Positions 1 through 8,723 of a stretch of DNA of 64,000 bases are shown in pieces. This stretch comes from Spirosoma sp. SC4-14. GTDB lineage: Bacteria > Bacteroidota > Bacteroidia > Cytophagales > Spirosomataceae. Under the pieces are notes generated by a model. It ran no database searches. It was not told the origin of the DNA and worked only from the letters and a program-made list of their open reading frames with translations. The stretch spans positions 3,093,001 through 3,157,000 of the forward strand of contig NZ_CP147518.1 of the NCBI RefSeq assembly GCF_037201965.1. Reading direction: 5' to 3'. A program made the position numbers and the translations under genes. Numbering within the stretch: position 1 is the stretch's first letter; every line of letters begins with the position of its first letter.

Positions 1-504
1 AGTGCCAGCGAAGCCTTGGGGCAGATTGAGACCGTGTTTAAAAAATTCAATCCATCGCAGCCGTTCGACTACCAGTTTGTGGATGAGGAGTTTGGCCGAA
101 AGTTTGGGAATGAAGAGCGGATTGGTAAACTGGCCAGTTTCTTTGCTGTTTTGGCCATCTTTATTAGCTGTCTGGGTTTGTTTGGCTTAGCGTCTTTCAT
201 TGCTGAGCAACGCACCAAAGAGATCGGGGTTCGGAAAGTGCTGGGGGCATCCGTGGCCAATTTGTGGGGCCTTTTATCGGTCGACTTTATCCGTCTGGTA
301 ATTATCTCATGCATCATCGCCACGCCTATTGCCTATTATTCACTTCATGAATGGTTGCAAAAATTCACCTATCACACGTCTATTCCCTGGTGGATTTTTG
401 CTGCGTCGAGTATAGGAGCGTTGGTCATTACCCTGGCAACCGTCAGTTTTCAGGCCATTAAAGCAGCCCTGATGAACCCCGTAAAATCGCTGAGATCGGA
501 ATGA
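1..504 (+). CDS. FtsX/MacB-type ABC transporter permease, C-terminal fragment (cut by window edge)
   Basis: The reading frame is open from base 1 and ends at 502-504, so only the last 167 residues are present; the start lies outside the window. They hold the end of the second extracytoplasmic domain, three membrane segments (roughly residues 43-66, 93-115 and 128-150 of the fragment) with the FtsX signature EQRTKEIGVRKVLGAS between the first two, and the family tail KAALMNPVKSLRSE. The body most resembles the permeases at 6025, 31083 and 36515. It is the first of four co-directional permease genes; any PadR gene for this block would lie to the left of the window. The substrate is unknown. Confidence 0.93.
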   Translation, partial: SASEALGQIETVFKKFNPSQPFDYQFVDEEFGRKFGNEERIGKLASFFAVLAIFISCLGLFGLASFIAEQRTKEIGVRKVLGASVANLWGLLSVDFIRLVIISCIIATPIAYYSLHEWLQKFTYHTSIPWWIFAASSIGALVITLATVSFQAIKAALMNPVKSLRSE

Positions 505-508
505 AAGG

Positions 509-590
509 TAATGATGAATTATGAATGATAAATGATGCCTGCCATTCCTAGTTCGTCGTCCCCTCATTCTTCATTTATCATTCATCATTA
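509..590. repeat. Imperfect inverted repeat ending at the next start codon
   Basis: Positions 510-519 plus 527-535 pair with 571-579 plus 580-589, leaving a 7-nt bulge at 520-526 and a loop of about 35 nt. T509 can also pair with A590, the first base of the following ATG. The repeat fills most of the 85-bp gap between two permease genes and has no T-run, so a simple terminator is not favoured. It may expose or hide the start codon in mRNA; this is inference. Confidence 0.6.
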
Positions 591-3217
591 TGTCTCCACC
601 CCGTCTTGCCGACCGCCTGTTGACCTGGTTCTGCGCTCCCCATCTGCGAGAGGAGGTGCTGGGGGATTTGCATGAACGCTACGCACTGCGGGTGAAGCAT
701 GGGGGCCAAACCCGTGCCCGACGACGCTATTGGCGGGATGTGCTGGCTTATGTGCGACCTGAGTTCATAAAACGACACCCTTCAGAATACCCTCAACCAA
801 CCAATACGATTATGCTACGGAATTATCTGAAAATCGCCTGGCGAAACGTACTCCGCTACAAACTAAACAGCGCACTTACCATAACCGGACTAGCTTTAGG
901 ACTGGCCTGTGGGCTGTTGATGATTCTTCATGTGCGGGAAGAATTGAACTACGACAAAGGATTTTCGAAAGCAGATCGAATCTACCGGATTACATCGGAA
1001 AATATTGGCGAGAAAAACCGGCAGTGGGCTGCTACATCGCCCATTCTGGGGGGTGAAATGCAACAGGCAATCCCTGCGATCCAGACCGTAGCCCGATTCC
1101 ATCGTCCTTATCCAGACCGGATTTTCAGCTATGTCCCTGCCAATGGAGTGACAAAGCAGTTCGAGGAAAAATCAGGCTTTTTCGCCGACTCGACGGTGGT
1201 GGATGTATTCGACCTTTCGTTTGTGAAAGGTGATCCACAAACCGCCCTCAAACACCAGGACGCCATTGTCCTTACCGAAGCGATGGCGGCTAAATATTTT
1301 GGTAATGAAAATCCCCTGGGTAAACGGATTCAGGATGACCTGGACAAACGCTTATTGACCGTGACGGGCGTAATAAAACCCTATTCGTTCCCAACGCATT
1401 TACAGTTCGATTATCTGATTTCCATGTCCACCTTTTACAGCTATACTGACAGAAATACGCTGGAAAACAGAGGGTGGTCAGGCTTTTACAACTACATTCT
1501 ACTGAACAGCAGTGTTTCGCGATCGGATGTGGAAAAACGCATTCCAGCGTTCATGGTGAAGTTCTACGAGGCTAAGGGCGAAACCAGAAAAGAAATCCTG
1601 GCAACCCGAAGAACGCCGATTCAACCCATTACGGATATACACCTGCACTCGAAGCTGGAAAAGGAAATGGGGCCAAACAGCGACATCACCTACGTCTACG
1701 TGTTTTCAATAGCCGCCCTATTCATTCTGCTGTTAGCAGCGGTCAACTTCATTAATATGGCCACGGCCCAGGCATTCAATCGAATGAAAGAAGTGGGTGT
1801 TCGGAAAGTATTGGGCGCTCGCAAAAATCAGTTAATCAGGCAGTTCCTGGGTGAATCATTTATTCTGACGCTGGTGGCTACAATGGGGGCTTTTCTTCTA
1901 TTCCGCCTGGCCATTCCTTTTTATAATGATCTGGCTGCGAAGACCCTTCGCTTTGAGCAATTGTTCACCGCTTCGAACGGAGTGCTACTGGCGCTGTTGA
2001 TTGGACTAATCAGTCTGGTTGCTGGTTTTTACCCGGCCCTGTTCATAGCAAACTTCACCCCTGTCAATTCCCTGAAAGGAAAAAAAAGCCAGGTTTCGTC
2101 AGTTACACTGGTTCGAAAAGGGTTGATCGTATTTCAGTTTAGTGTGTCGGTATTCATGATCTTCAGCACAATTGTCGTATACCGGCAAATGAAGTTTTTT
2201 CAGACGAAAGATCTGGGTTTCGATCAGGATCAGGTAGTGGCTATAAAACTGTATGGACGTGAGATGTGGGACAAAGCCGACGTGATTCAGCAGGAGTTTC
2301 AGAAAAATTCAGCCATTACCAATGTAGCCCGAATTTCTACCTTACCGGGTGACCGATTCGGTACGGATATGCTCACGCTGCCGGGGAAATCCGAAGATGC
2401 GAATCAATTCCGATTTATGTGGGCCGATGAAAATACGCTCCCGGTGTTACAGATCAGGATGAAAGCCGGTCGAAATTTCGTCAGAAAAATGGAAAACGCG
2501 CACTTTCCTTTAATTCTAAACGAAGCGGCTGCCAGAGCCCTCAAGCTGGATTCACCCATCGGGCAGAAGGCCGTATCCCTGGGCGACACCGGCGAAATTG
2601 TGGGTATTGTCAGCGACTTCCATTTTGCGTCCCTGCACAACACCGTAGATCCCCTGGTTATTGTTCAGCACCCTGGACAGGCCAATTACTTTCTGCTGAA
2701 GATTAGCGGGAACAAACTGACCGAAACCTTACAATTCGCCCAATCTACGTTGGCTCGTCTGTCGCCCGGCAGCTTGTTCAGCTACACATTTCTGGATGAA
2801 AAAATGGCTCGCCTGTATGATTCAGAAAAACGGGTCGGTAATGTGCTGAATGTGTTCGCCGTCTTCGCTATGTTCATATCCTGCATGGGTTTATTTGGTC
2901 TGACAGCCTATGCCGCTCAGGTACGCACAAAAGAAGTGGGGGTTCGGAAAGTGCTCGGGGCTACAGTGACCGGAATTATCGCTTTACTTTCCAGAGACTT
3001 CCTTCGCCTGGTACTCATTGCCACTATTCTTGCCTCGCCAGTGGCCTGGTGGGCCATGCATATATGGCTAAACGATTTTGCCTACCACATCGACATTGAA
3101 TGGTGGATGTTTGGAATTTCCAGTCTACTGGCCCTTGTCATTGCCTTATTGACAGTCAGTTATCAAAGCATAAAAGCGGCTTTGATGAACCCCGTTAAAT
3201 CGTTACGATCTGAATAG
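590..3217 (+). CDS. Duplicated FtsX-type permease with N-terminal prefix domain
   Basis: 875 residues. Residues 1-62 form a soluble prefix with the pattern LxxWFCAPHLREEVLGDLHERYALR, shared by the neighbours. The permease proper begins at Met75 (MLRNYLKIAW). One membrane segment lies at about 94-115, an extracytoplasmic domain follows, then segments near 370-388, 420-443 and 463-483; a second copy of the unit starts near 511-533 and ends with segments near 751-773, 802-824 and 837-860. RKVLGA cytoplasmic motifs follow the segments near 370 and 751. This duplicated layout matches orphan MacB-like permeases (the acidobacterial ADOP family is the named analogue). No ATPase is adjacent, so transport driven by ATP is unproven; envelope stress or efflux roles are only guesses. 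Confidence 0.93.
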   Translation: MSPPRLADRLLTWFCAPHLREEVLGDLHERYALRVKHGGQTRARRRYWRDVLAYVRPEFIKRHPSEYPQPTNTIMLRNYLKIAWRNVLRYKLNSALTITGLALGLACGLLMILHVREELNYDKGFSKADRIYRITSENIGEKNRQWAATSPILGGEMQQAIPAIQTVARFHRPYPDRIFSYVPANGVTKQFEEKSGFFADSTVVDVFDLSFVKGDPQTALKHQDAIVLTEAMAAKYFGNENPLGKRIQDDLDKRLLTVTGVIKPYSFPTHLQFDYLISMSTFYSYTDRNTLENRGWSGFYNYILLNSSVSRSDVEKRIPAFMVKFYEAKGETRKEILATRRTPIQPITDIHLHSKLEKEMGPNSDITYVYVFSIAALFILLLAAVNFINMATAQAFNRMKEVGVRKVLGARKNQLIRQFLGESFILTLVATMGAFLLFRLAIPFYNDLAAKTLRFEQLFTASNGVLLALLIGLISLVAGFYPALFIANFTPVNSLKGKKSQVSSVTLVRKGLIVFQFSVSVFMIFSTIVVYRQMKFFQTKDLGFDQDQVVAIKLYGREMWDKADVIQQEFQKNSAITNVARISTLPGDRFGTDMLTLPGKSEDANQFRFMWADENTLPVLQIRMKAGRNFVRKMENAHFPLILNEAAARALKLDSPIGQKAVSLGDTGEIVGIVSDFHFASLHNTVDPLVIVQHPGQANYFLLKISGNKLTETLQFAQSTLARLSPGSLFSYTFLDEKMARLYDSEKRVGNVLNVFAVFAMFISCMGLFGLTAYAAQVRTKEVGVRKVLGATVTGIIALLSRDFLRLVLIATILASPVAWWAMHIWLNDFAYHIDIEWWMFGISSLLALVIALLTVSYQSIKAALMNPVKSLRSE

Positions 3218-3219
3218 CG

Positions 3220-3310
3220 AGGAGCAAAGGGCGTGGCGCATGGGCTATTCGCTATGGGTCACCCCCTCGCTGCTTGCTTTACCTCCCTGCTCCATGCCCC
3301 CTGCTCCTCG
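3220..3310. repeat. Imperfect inverted repeat spanning the start of the next permease gene
   Basis: Arms at 3220-3238 and 3292-3310 match at 16 of 19 positions by eye. The ATG chosen for the next gene (3294) lies inside the 3' arm. The same segment recurs before the gene at 6025, as part of a 172-bp near-identical block (3229-3400 against 5960-6131). No T-run follows either arm. Confidence 0.6.
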
Positions 3311-5948
3311 CTCCAACCCACCCCGCCTGGCCGACTGCTTTTTGACCTGGTTCTGCGCTCTGCATCTGCGTGAAGAGGTGCTGGGTGATTTGCACGAGCG
3401 CTACGCGTTACGAGTAACGCAATTGGGAGAAAGCAAAGCCAGATGGTGGTATTGGCGAGACGTGATTGCGTATGTACGACCTGAGTTTTTGAAACGACAA
3501 CCTCAAACCTATTCAAACCCAAGGACAACTGTTATGATCCGAAACTATGTAAAAATCGCCTGGCGGAATCTGATGCTGAACAAAGCGTTTACCGCTATCA
3601 ATATTCTGGGGCTGGCTATTGGGCTGACAAGTTTTATGCTGATTGCAGTGTTCGTATACAATGAATTGAGTTATGACAAATACCCCGCCCATGCCAAAAA
3701 TATCTATCGGGTACAGCTTTCCGTGGCTGGCAATGGCGATGTAGCTGTTTATCCGAACGTCGATGCGGGAGTTGGCGAAGGTATTCAACGGGCTTTTCCT
3801 GAAGTGAAAGCTGCGACGAAATACATGCCCGTTAGCGATTATATTCAGTACAAAGACAATCAGTTCAAGGAAGCGCACCTTGCTTTTGCCGATTCCAATT
3901 TTCTGCAACTCTTCTCCATTCCATTCATCAAAGGCAATGCGGCAACGGCGCTGATAGCCCCCAACAGCGTAGTGATTTCGAACGAATTTGCCCGGAAGTA
4001 TTTTGGCGATGAAGACCCGATGGGCAAAGCACTGGCAGTGGGCACCCAGCGATCCGCTTTTACTGTGACGGGGGTCATCGATAAAGTGCCCGAGAATTCG
4101 CATTTTCACAGCGATGCGTTTCTAAGCTTGTCGTCCCGGCGTATTACCAATCCGACCTGGAGCAATATCGGCTTTTTTAGCTATCTGGAACTTGCCGATA
4201 AAGCCGATCCGAAAAAGCTGGAAGCGAAATTCCCGCAATTGGTGGCAAAATACGTGGTGCCGGAAGTGCAGCGCGATATGGGGGTTAGCCTGGCCGAAGC
4301 CCGGAAAGCAGTGGGTACATTCCGCTTTTGGTTGCAGCCGCTGACCGACATCCATTTGTACTCAAACACCAAATACGAACTGGAACCAAATGGCGATATT
4401 AAGTATGTCTATATTTTCTCGGCACTGGCGCTGTTTATTCTGTTGCTGGCCTGCATCAACTTCACCAATTTATCGACGGCTCAGGCCGCCAAACGTTCCA
4501 GAGAAGTAGGCATCCGGAAGGTAATGGGGTCGATTAAGAACCAGATCGTTTTCCAGTTCTTGACCGAATCCGTCTTGCTTACCTTACTGGCGATGCTGTG
4601 TGCCTATGGCCTGCTGTTTCTGCTGCTGCCCTATTTTAATCAGGTTGCCAACAAACAGATTAGCCTCTCCTTTCTGCTGGATTACCGGGCTGTTCTTACC
4701 CTCTTTCTGGTCAGTTTCCTGTCGGGCATACTGGCGGGCGTTTATCCGGCATTTTTCCTGTCGTCGTTCGGTATCATCAAAACATTGAAAGGGTCTTTTT
4801 TCGGCAAAGGCTCACAGAAAAAACCGCTGCATAACGGACTAATCATATTCCAGTTTGCTATTTCAACCATCCTGCTGATTGCCACGCTGGTTGTGTATAA
4901 GCAACTCCAATACATGCAGACTAAAAAGCTGGGCTATGATAAAGATCAGGTTATTACGCTACCCGATACGCGGCTCTTGGGCGACAGGCAACTCGCTTTT
5001 AAAGAGCAACTGGCGCAGAATGCACACGTTGTTTCGGCCAGTCTGTCGCGCTACACGCCGGGAGGAATGATGATGGATGGGACACAGATTTACCCCAAAA
5101 ACGAATCCTCGAACGGCGCCGAAATTCACGCCAACATTTTTTACATCGACTACGATTACCTACACACGCTGGGCATACAGGTGGTACAGGGCCGGAATTT
5201 CTCCCGAGATTTCCCGACCGATTCGATTTCGGGTATACTCATCAATGAATCGGCGGTTCATGAACTAGGCTGGAAAGGCACCAATCCAATCGGAAAATCC
5301 ATCGTTCGTTCGGGAAATCATGAATACAAAGTCATTGGCGTGGTGAAGGATTTCAATTACGTGTCGGTCAAGCAAAAGGTGGCCCCGCTCATGCTGATGA
5401 TGGGCCGGAATGCGGGCGGTATCGTCCTAAAAATCAAAACTACGGATGTGTCTGGTTTCCTGGACGATCTGAAGCGGCAATGGGACTCTTTTAACCCGAA
5501 TGGTCCGCTGGAATATCATTTTCTGGACGAGCAGTTCGCTACCTTCTATGCCAGCGAGCAGCGTACTCAACAACTCTTTTCGGCCTTTGCGCTGCTGGCC
5601 GTTATCATTGCCAGTCTTGGATTATTTGCGCTATCAGCGTTTGTGATCGAGCAACGTACTAAAGAGATCGGCATCCGGAAAGTGATGGGCGCTTCGGTGC
5701 CAGGCATCGTGCAGTTGCTGGTGAAAGACTTTGTTCAACTGGTGCTGATTGCTGTAGTGATTGCTTCGCCGATTGCCTGGTATGCCATGCATTATTGGTT
5801 GCAGGATTTCGCCTATCGGATCGACGTCGAGTGGTGGATGTTTGCCCTTTCTGGTCTGATGGCCCTGTCAATTGCCTTGCTGACGGTCAGTTACCAAAGC
5901 ATTAAAGCGGCTCTGATGAACCCTGTAAAATCATTACGCTCTGAATAG
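3294..5948 (+). CDS. Duplicated FtsX-type permease with N-terminal prefix domain
   Basis: 884 residues from ATG 3294. An in-frame ATG at 3240 would add 18 residues of low-complexity, repeat-encoded sequence that the family lacks, so the later start is preferred. The prefix occupies about residues 1-70 (DCFLTWFCALHLREEVLGDL) and the permease begins at Met81 (MIRNYVKIAW). Central membrane segments begin near residue 371 (YIFSALALFILLLACINF), followed by the conserved REVGIRKVMGS. The second unit ends with EQRTKEIGIRKVMGAS and the tail KAALMNPVKSLRSE. It belongs to the same sub-clade as the gene at 590. Probably co-transcribed with both neighbours. Confidence 0.92.
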   Translation: MPPAPRSNPPRLADCFLTWFCALHLREEVLGDLHERYALRVTQLGESKARWWYWRDVIAYVRPEFLKRQPQTYSNPRTTVMIRNYVKIAWRNLMLNKAFTAINILGLAIGLTSFMLIAVFVYNELSYDKYPAHAKNIYRVQLSVAGNGDVAVYPNVDAGVGEGIQRAFPEVKAATKYMPVSDYIQYKDNQFKEAHLAFADSNFLQLFSIPFIKGNAATALIAPNSVVISNEFARKYFGDEDPMGKALAVGTQRSAFTVTGVIDKVPENSHFHSDAFLSLSSRRITNPTWSNIGFFSYLELADKADPKKLEAKFPQLVAKYVVPEVQRDMGVSLAEARKAVGTFRFWLQPLTDIHLYSNTKYELEPNGDIKYVYIFSALALFILLLACINFTNLSTAQAAKRSREVGIRKVMGSIKNQIVFQFLTESVLLTLLAMLCAYGLLFLLLPYFNQVANKQISLSFLLDYRAVLTLFLVSFLSGILAGVYPAFFLSSFGIIKTLKGSFFGKGSQKKPLHNGLIIFQFAISTILLIATLVVYKQLQYMQTKKLGYDKDQVITLPDTRLLGDRQLAFKEQLAQNAHVVSASLSRYTPGGMMMDGTQIYPKNESSNGAEIHANIFYIDYDYLHTLGIQVVQGRNFSRDFPTDSISGILINESAVHELGWKGTNPIGKSIVRSGNHEYKVIGVVKDFNYVSVKQKVAPLMLMMGRNAGGIVLKIKTTDVSGFLDDLKRQWDSFNPNGPLEYHFLDEQFATFYASEQRTQQLFSAFALLAVIIASLGLFALSAFVIEQRTKEIGIRKVMGASVPGIVQLLVKDFVQLVLIAVVIASPIAWYAMHYWLQDFAYRIDVEWWMFALSGLMALSIALLTVSYQSIKAALMNPVKSLRSE

Positions 5949-5950
5949 CT

Positions 5951-6042
5951 TGGAGCCAGGGGCGTGGCGCATGGGCTATTCGCTATGGGTCCCCCCCGCG
6001 CTGCCTGCTTTACCTCCTTGCCCCATGCCCCCTGCTCCTCGC
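5951..6042. repeat. Degenerate inverted repeat spanning the start of the next permease gene
   Basis: Arms at about 5949-5967 and 6024-6042 match at roughly 14 of 19 positions. The start codon at 6025 is inside the 3' arm. It is the sister copy of the repeat at 3220-3310. Confidence 0.5.
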
Positions 6043-8664
6043 TTCAACCCACCCCGCCTGGCCGACTGCTTTTTGACCTGGTTCTGCGCTCCGCATCTGC
6101 GTGAAGAGGTGCTGGGTGATTTGCACGAGCGGTATGCCATCCGCGTCAAACGACGGGGAGAAACCAATGCGAACCAGCGCTATTGGCTGGATATGTTGGC
6201 CTATCTACGGCCTGAATTTATAACACGACAGAAACCGGAATACCCTAACCCGAAACGTGCAGATATGCTACGGAACTATATCAAAATCGCCTTTCGCAAT
6301 CTGACTCGTCAGAAAGCCTACTCGTTTATCAATATCGGCGGACTGGCGGTGGGGCTGGCCGTGGCGATGCTGATCGGTTTGTGGATTTATGATGAACTGA
6401 CATTCGACAAATACCACCAGAACTACGACCGCATTGCTCAGGTCATGCAGCATCAGACGATCAACGATGTTACAAGCACTAGCCGGGCGGTTCCTATTCC
6501 AGTGGCCAGTGTACTTCGGAGAAACTACGGCTCTGACCGTAACGGTGGGCTATTTAAACACGTGTTACTGTCGTCCTGGACCGAGAGACATATTCTGTCG
6601 TTTGGCGATAAGAAATTCTGGCGGACAGGTAATTACATTGAGCCGCAGGCACCTGATATGCTTTCGCTGAAGATACTGAAAGGGACACGGGCAGGCCTGC
6701 ACGAACCTTACTCCATCATGATTTCCGAATCCGTTGCCAACGCCTTTTTCGGCACCGGTGAACCGTTGGGGAAACTACTGAAAATTGACAACCAGATCAC
6801 CGTAAAAGTGACTGGCGTGTATGAGGACTTGCCATACAATACACAGTTTAGCAACATGGATTATATGGTTCCCTGGAAGGTGAATGTAGCCATACGGGAT
6901 TGGGTGAAACGATCGGAGCAAAAGTGGGATAATAACTCGTTTCTGGTTTTTGTTCAACTGGCCGATCATGCTGATATGGACCAGGTTTCGGCAACGATCA
7001 AAGACATAAAATTGCGGAATGGAGGTAAGGAACTCGCCAAATTCAACCCCCAGCTTTTCCTTCAGCCCATGAGTCGCTGGCACCTGTATTCGGAGTTTAA
7101 AAATGGCGTCAACGTAGGCGGGCAGATTCAGTTTGTCTGGCTGTTTGGGGTTATCGGTGTGTTTGTGCTGCTGCTGGCCTGCATCAATTTTATGAACCTG
7201 AGTACGGCCCGAAGCGAAAAACGAGCGAAAGAAGTTGGCATTCGCAAAGCAGTTGGTTCTGTTCGGTTCCAGTTGATCGGCCAGTTTCTGAGCGAATCCT
7301 TGCTAGTGGTGATTATTGCCTTTGCGCTGGCGCTACTGTTGGTGCAACTGGTTTTGCCCTTCTTCAACGACGTGGCCGCAAAGAAAATGACCATGCTCTG
7401 GACCAACCCTGTCTTTTGGCTAATGGGACTCGGCTTTACGGTATTTACTGGCTTGCTGGCAGGTAGCTATCCAGCCTTGTATCTGTCCGGTTTTCAGCCC
7501 ATTAACGCATTAAAAGGAGCATTCCGGGTCGGACGACTGGCAACCCTACCGCGCAAAGTGCTGGTGGTAGTTCAGTTTACGGTTTCTGTTACGTTAATTA
7601 TCGGCACCATTATCGTGTTTCGGCAGATTCAGTTTGCCAAAAATAGACCGATTGGTTATAGCCGTAGTGGTTTGCTTTACGTTCAGACGACAACCCCCGA
7701 TATTCATAATCACTACGATGCTTTCCGGAAGGAGTTGATCGAATCTGGAGCGGTTACCGAAATCGGGGAATCAGAAAGTCCATTAACGGGCGTTTGGAAT
7801 GTAAATGGCGGGTTCGACTGGGATGGGAAAGATCCGAATCAGCAGCCCGATTTCGCCGTCGTTGGTGTGACATATGAGTTTGGTAAAACGGTTGGCTGGC
7901 AGTTTAAAGCGGGGCGCGATTTTTCGAAAACGTTCGGCACCGACTCGGCCGCGATGGTCATCAACGAAGCCGCTGCGAAGTTTATGGGCTTAAAAGACCC
8001 GGTTGGGAAAATCATCCGGGAAGGGGATCTGCGTTACAAAATCATCGGTGTCATTAAAGACATGGTGATGGATTCGCCCTATGAACCCGCCCGACAGATA
8101 CTTTTTTACATCAGTGCTTTTCCCAGCAATTTCATCAACATCCGCCTGAATCCGGCTATCAGCGCCAGTGAAGCTGTCCGTAAAATTGGGGCCGTTTACC
8201 AGAAGTATAACCCAACGGCCATTTTCGACTATAAATTTGCCGATGCCGAATACGCCCAAAAATTTGCGGACGAAGAGCGGATTGGTACGCTGGCTTCAGG
8301 TTTTGCTATTCTTGCCATCTTTATCTCCTGTTTGGGTCTGTTCGGTCTGGCTTCATTTGTAGCCGAGCAACGTACCAAAGAGATTGGCGTTCGGAAAGTG
8401 CTGGGCGCTTCAGTGCTCAACCTTTGGGGGTTGCTATCGAAAGATTTTGTGATACTGGTTATTATCGCTTTCGGCATTGCCACACCCATCGCCTATTATT
8501 TCTTAGACAACTGGCTTCAGAAATACCAGTACCGCACTGAACTGTCGTGGTGGATTTTTGCCGCTTCGGGTGCCGGTGCCCTGCTCATCACCTTGCTGAC
8601 AGTCAGTTTTCAGAGCGTAAAGGCTGCATTGATGAATCCGGTGAAAAGTTTGCGGTCGGAATAG
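6025..8664 (+). CDS. Duplicated FtsX-type permease with N-terminal prefix domain
   Basis: 880 residues from ATG 6025; an upstream in-frame ATG at 5950 would encode 25 residues inside the duplicated intergenic repeat and is not supported by the family. The prefix is almost identical to that of the gene at 3294 up to position 6131 and then diverges. The permease begins at Met81 (MLRNYIKIAF) with GGLAVGLAVAMLIGLWIYDEL as the first membrane segment. The extracytoplasmic domain contains SRWHLYSEFKNGVNVGGQIQ, shared with the gene at 31083, which places it in a different sub-clade from its two left neighbours. It ends with EQRTKEIGVRKVLGAS and KAALMNPVKSLRSE. Last gene of the left block. Confidence 0.92.
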   Translation: MPPAPRFNPPRLADCFLTWFCAPHLREEVLGDLHERYAIRVKRRGETNANQRYWLDMLAYLRPEFITRQKPEYPNPKRADMLRNYIKIAFRNLTRQKAYSFINIGGLAVGLAVAMLIGLWIYDELTFDKYHQNYDRIAQVMQHQTINDVTSTSRAVPIPVASVLRRNYGSDRNGGLFKHVLLSSWTERHILSFGDKKFWRTGNYIEPQAPDMLSLKILKGTRAGLHEPYSIMISESVANAFFGTGEPLGKLLKIDNQITVKVTGVYEDLPYNTQFSNMDYMVPWKVNVAIRDWVKRSEQKWDNNSFLVFVQLADHADMDQVSATIKDIKLRNGGKELAKFNPQLFLQPMSRWHLYSEFKNGVNVGGQIQFVWLFGVIGVFVLLLACINFMNLSTARSEKRAKEVGIRKAVGSVRFQLIGQFLSESLLVVIIAFALALLLVQLVLPFFNDVAAKKMTMLWTNPVFWLMGLGFTVFTGLLAGSYPALYLSGFQPINALKGAFRVGRLATLPRKVLVVVQFTVSVTLIIGTIIVFRQIQFAKNRPIGYSRSGLLYVQTTTPDIHNHYDAFRKELIESGAVTEIGESESPLTGVWNVNGGFDWDGKDPNQQPDFAVVGVTYEFGKTVGWQFKAGRDFSKTFGTDSAAMVINEAAAKFMGLKDPVGKIIREGDLRYKIIGVIKDMVMDSPYEPARQILFYISAFPSNFINIRLNPAISASEAVRKIGAVYQKYNPTAIFDYKFADAEYAQKFADEERIGTLASGFAILAIFISCLGLFGLASFVAEQRTKEIGVRKVLGASVLNLWGLLSKDFVILVIIAFGIATPIAYYFLDNWLQKYQYRTELSWWIFAASGAGALLITLLTVSFQSVKAALMNPVKSLRSE

Positions 8665-8681
8665 CAGGGTATTCATTGCGA

Positions 8682-8716
8682 GAGAGCAGAGAAGGCGGAG
8701 GAACTTCTCTGCTCTC
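8682..8716. terminator. Stem-loop between convergent genes
   Basis: Perfect 13-bp arms at 8682-8694 and 8704-8716 with a 9-nt loop lie between the stops of the permease (8664) and the minus-strand oxidoreductase (8724). There is no T-run on either side, so efficient intrinsic termination is not certain. Confidence 0.55.
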
Positions 8717-8723
8717 CTAATTC

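Noticed and set aside
3513..4109. Open frame of 198 codons on the minus strand within a permease
   Set aside because: Shadow frame opposite a well-supported gene.
5950..6024. 25-residue N-terminal extension of the 6025 permease
   Set aside because: It is encoded by the duplicated intergenic repeat and no paralogue body has it.
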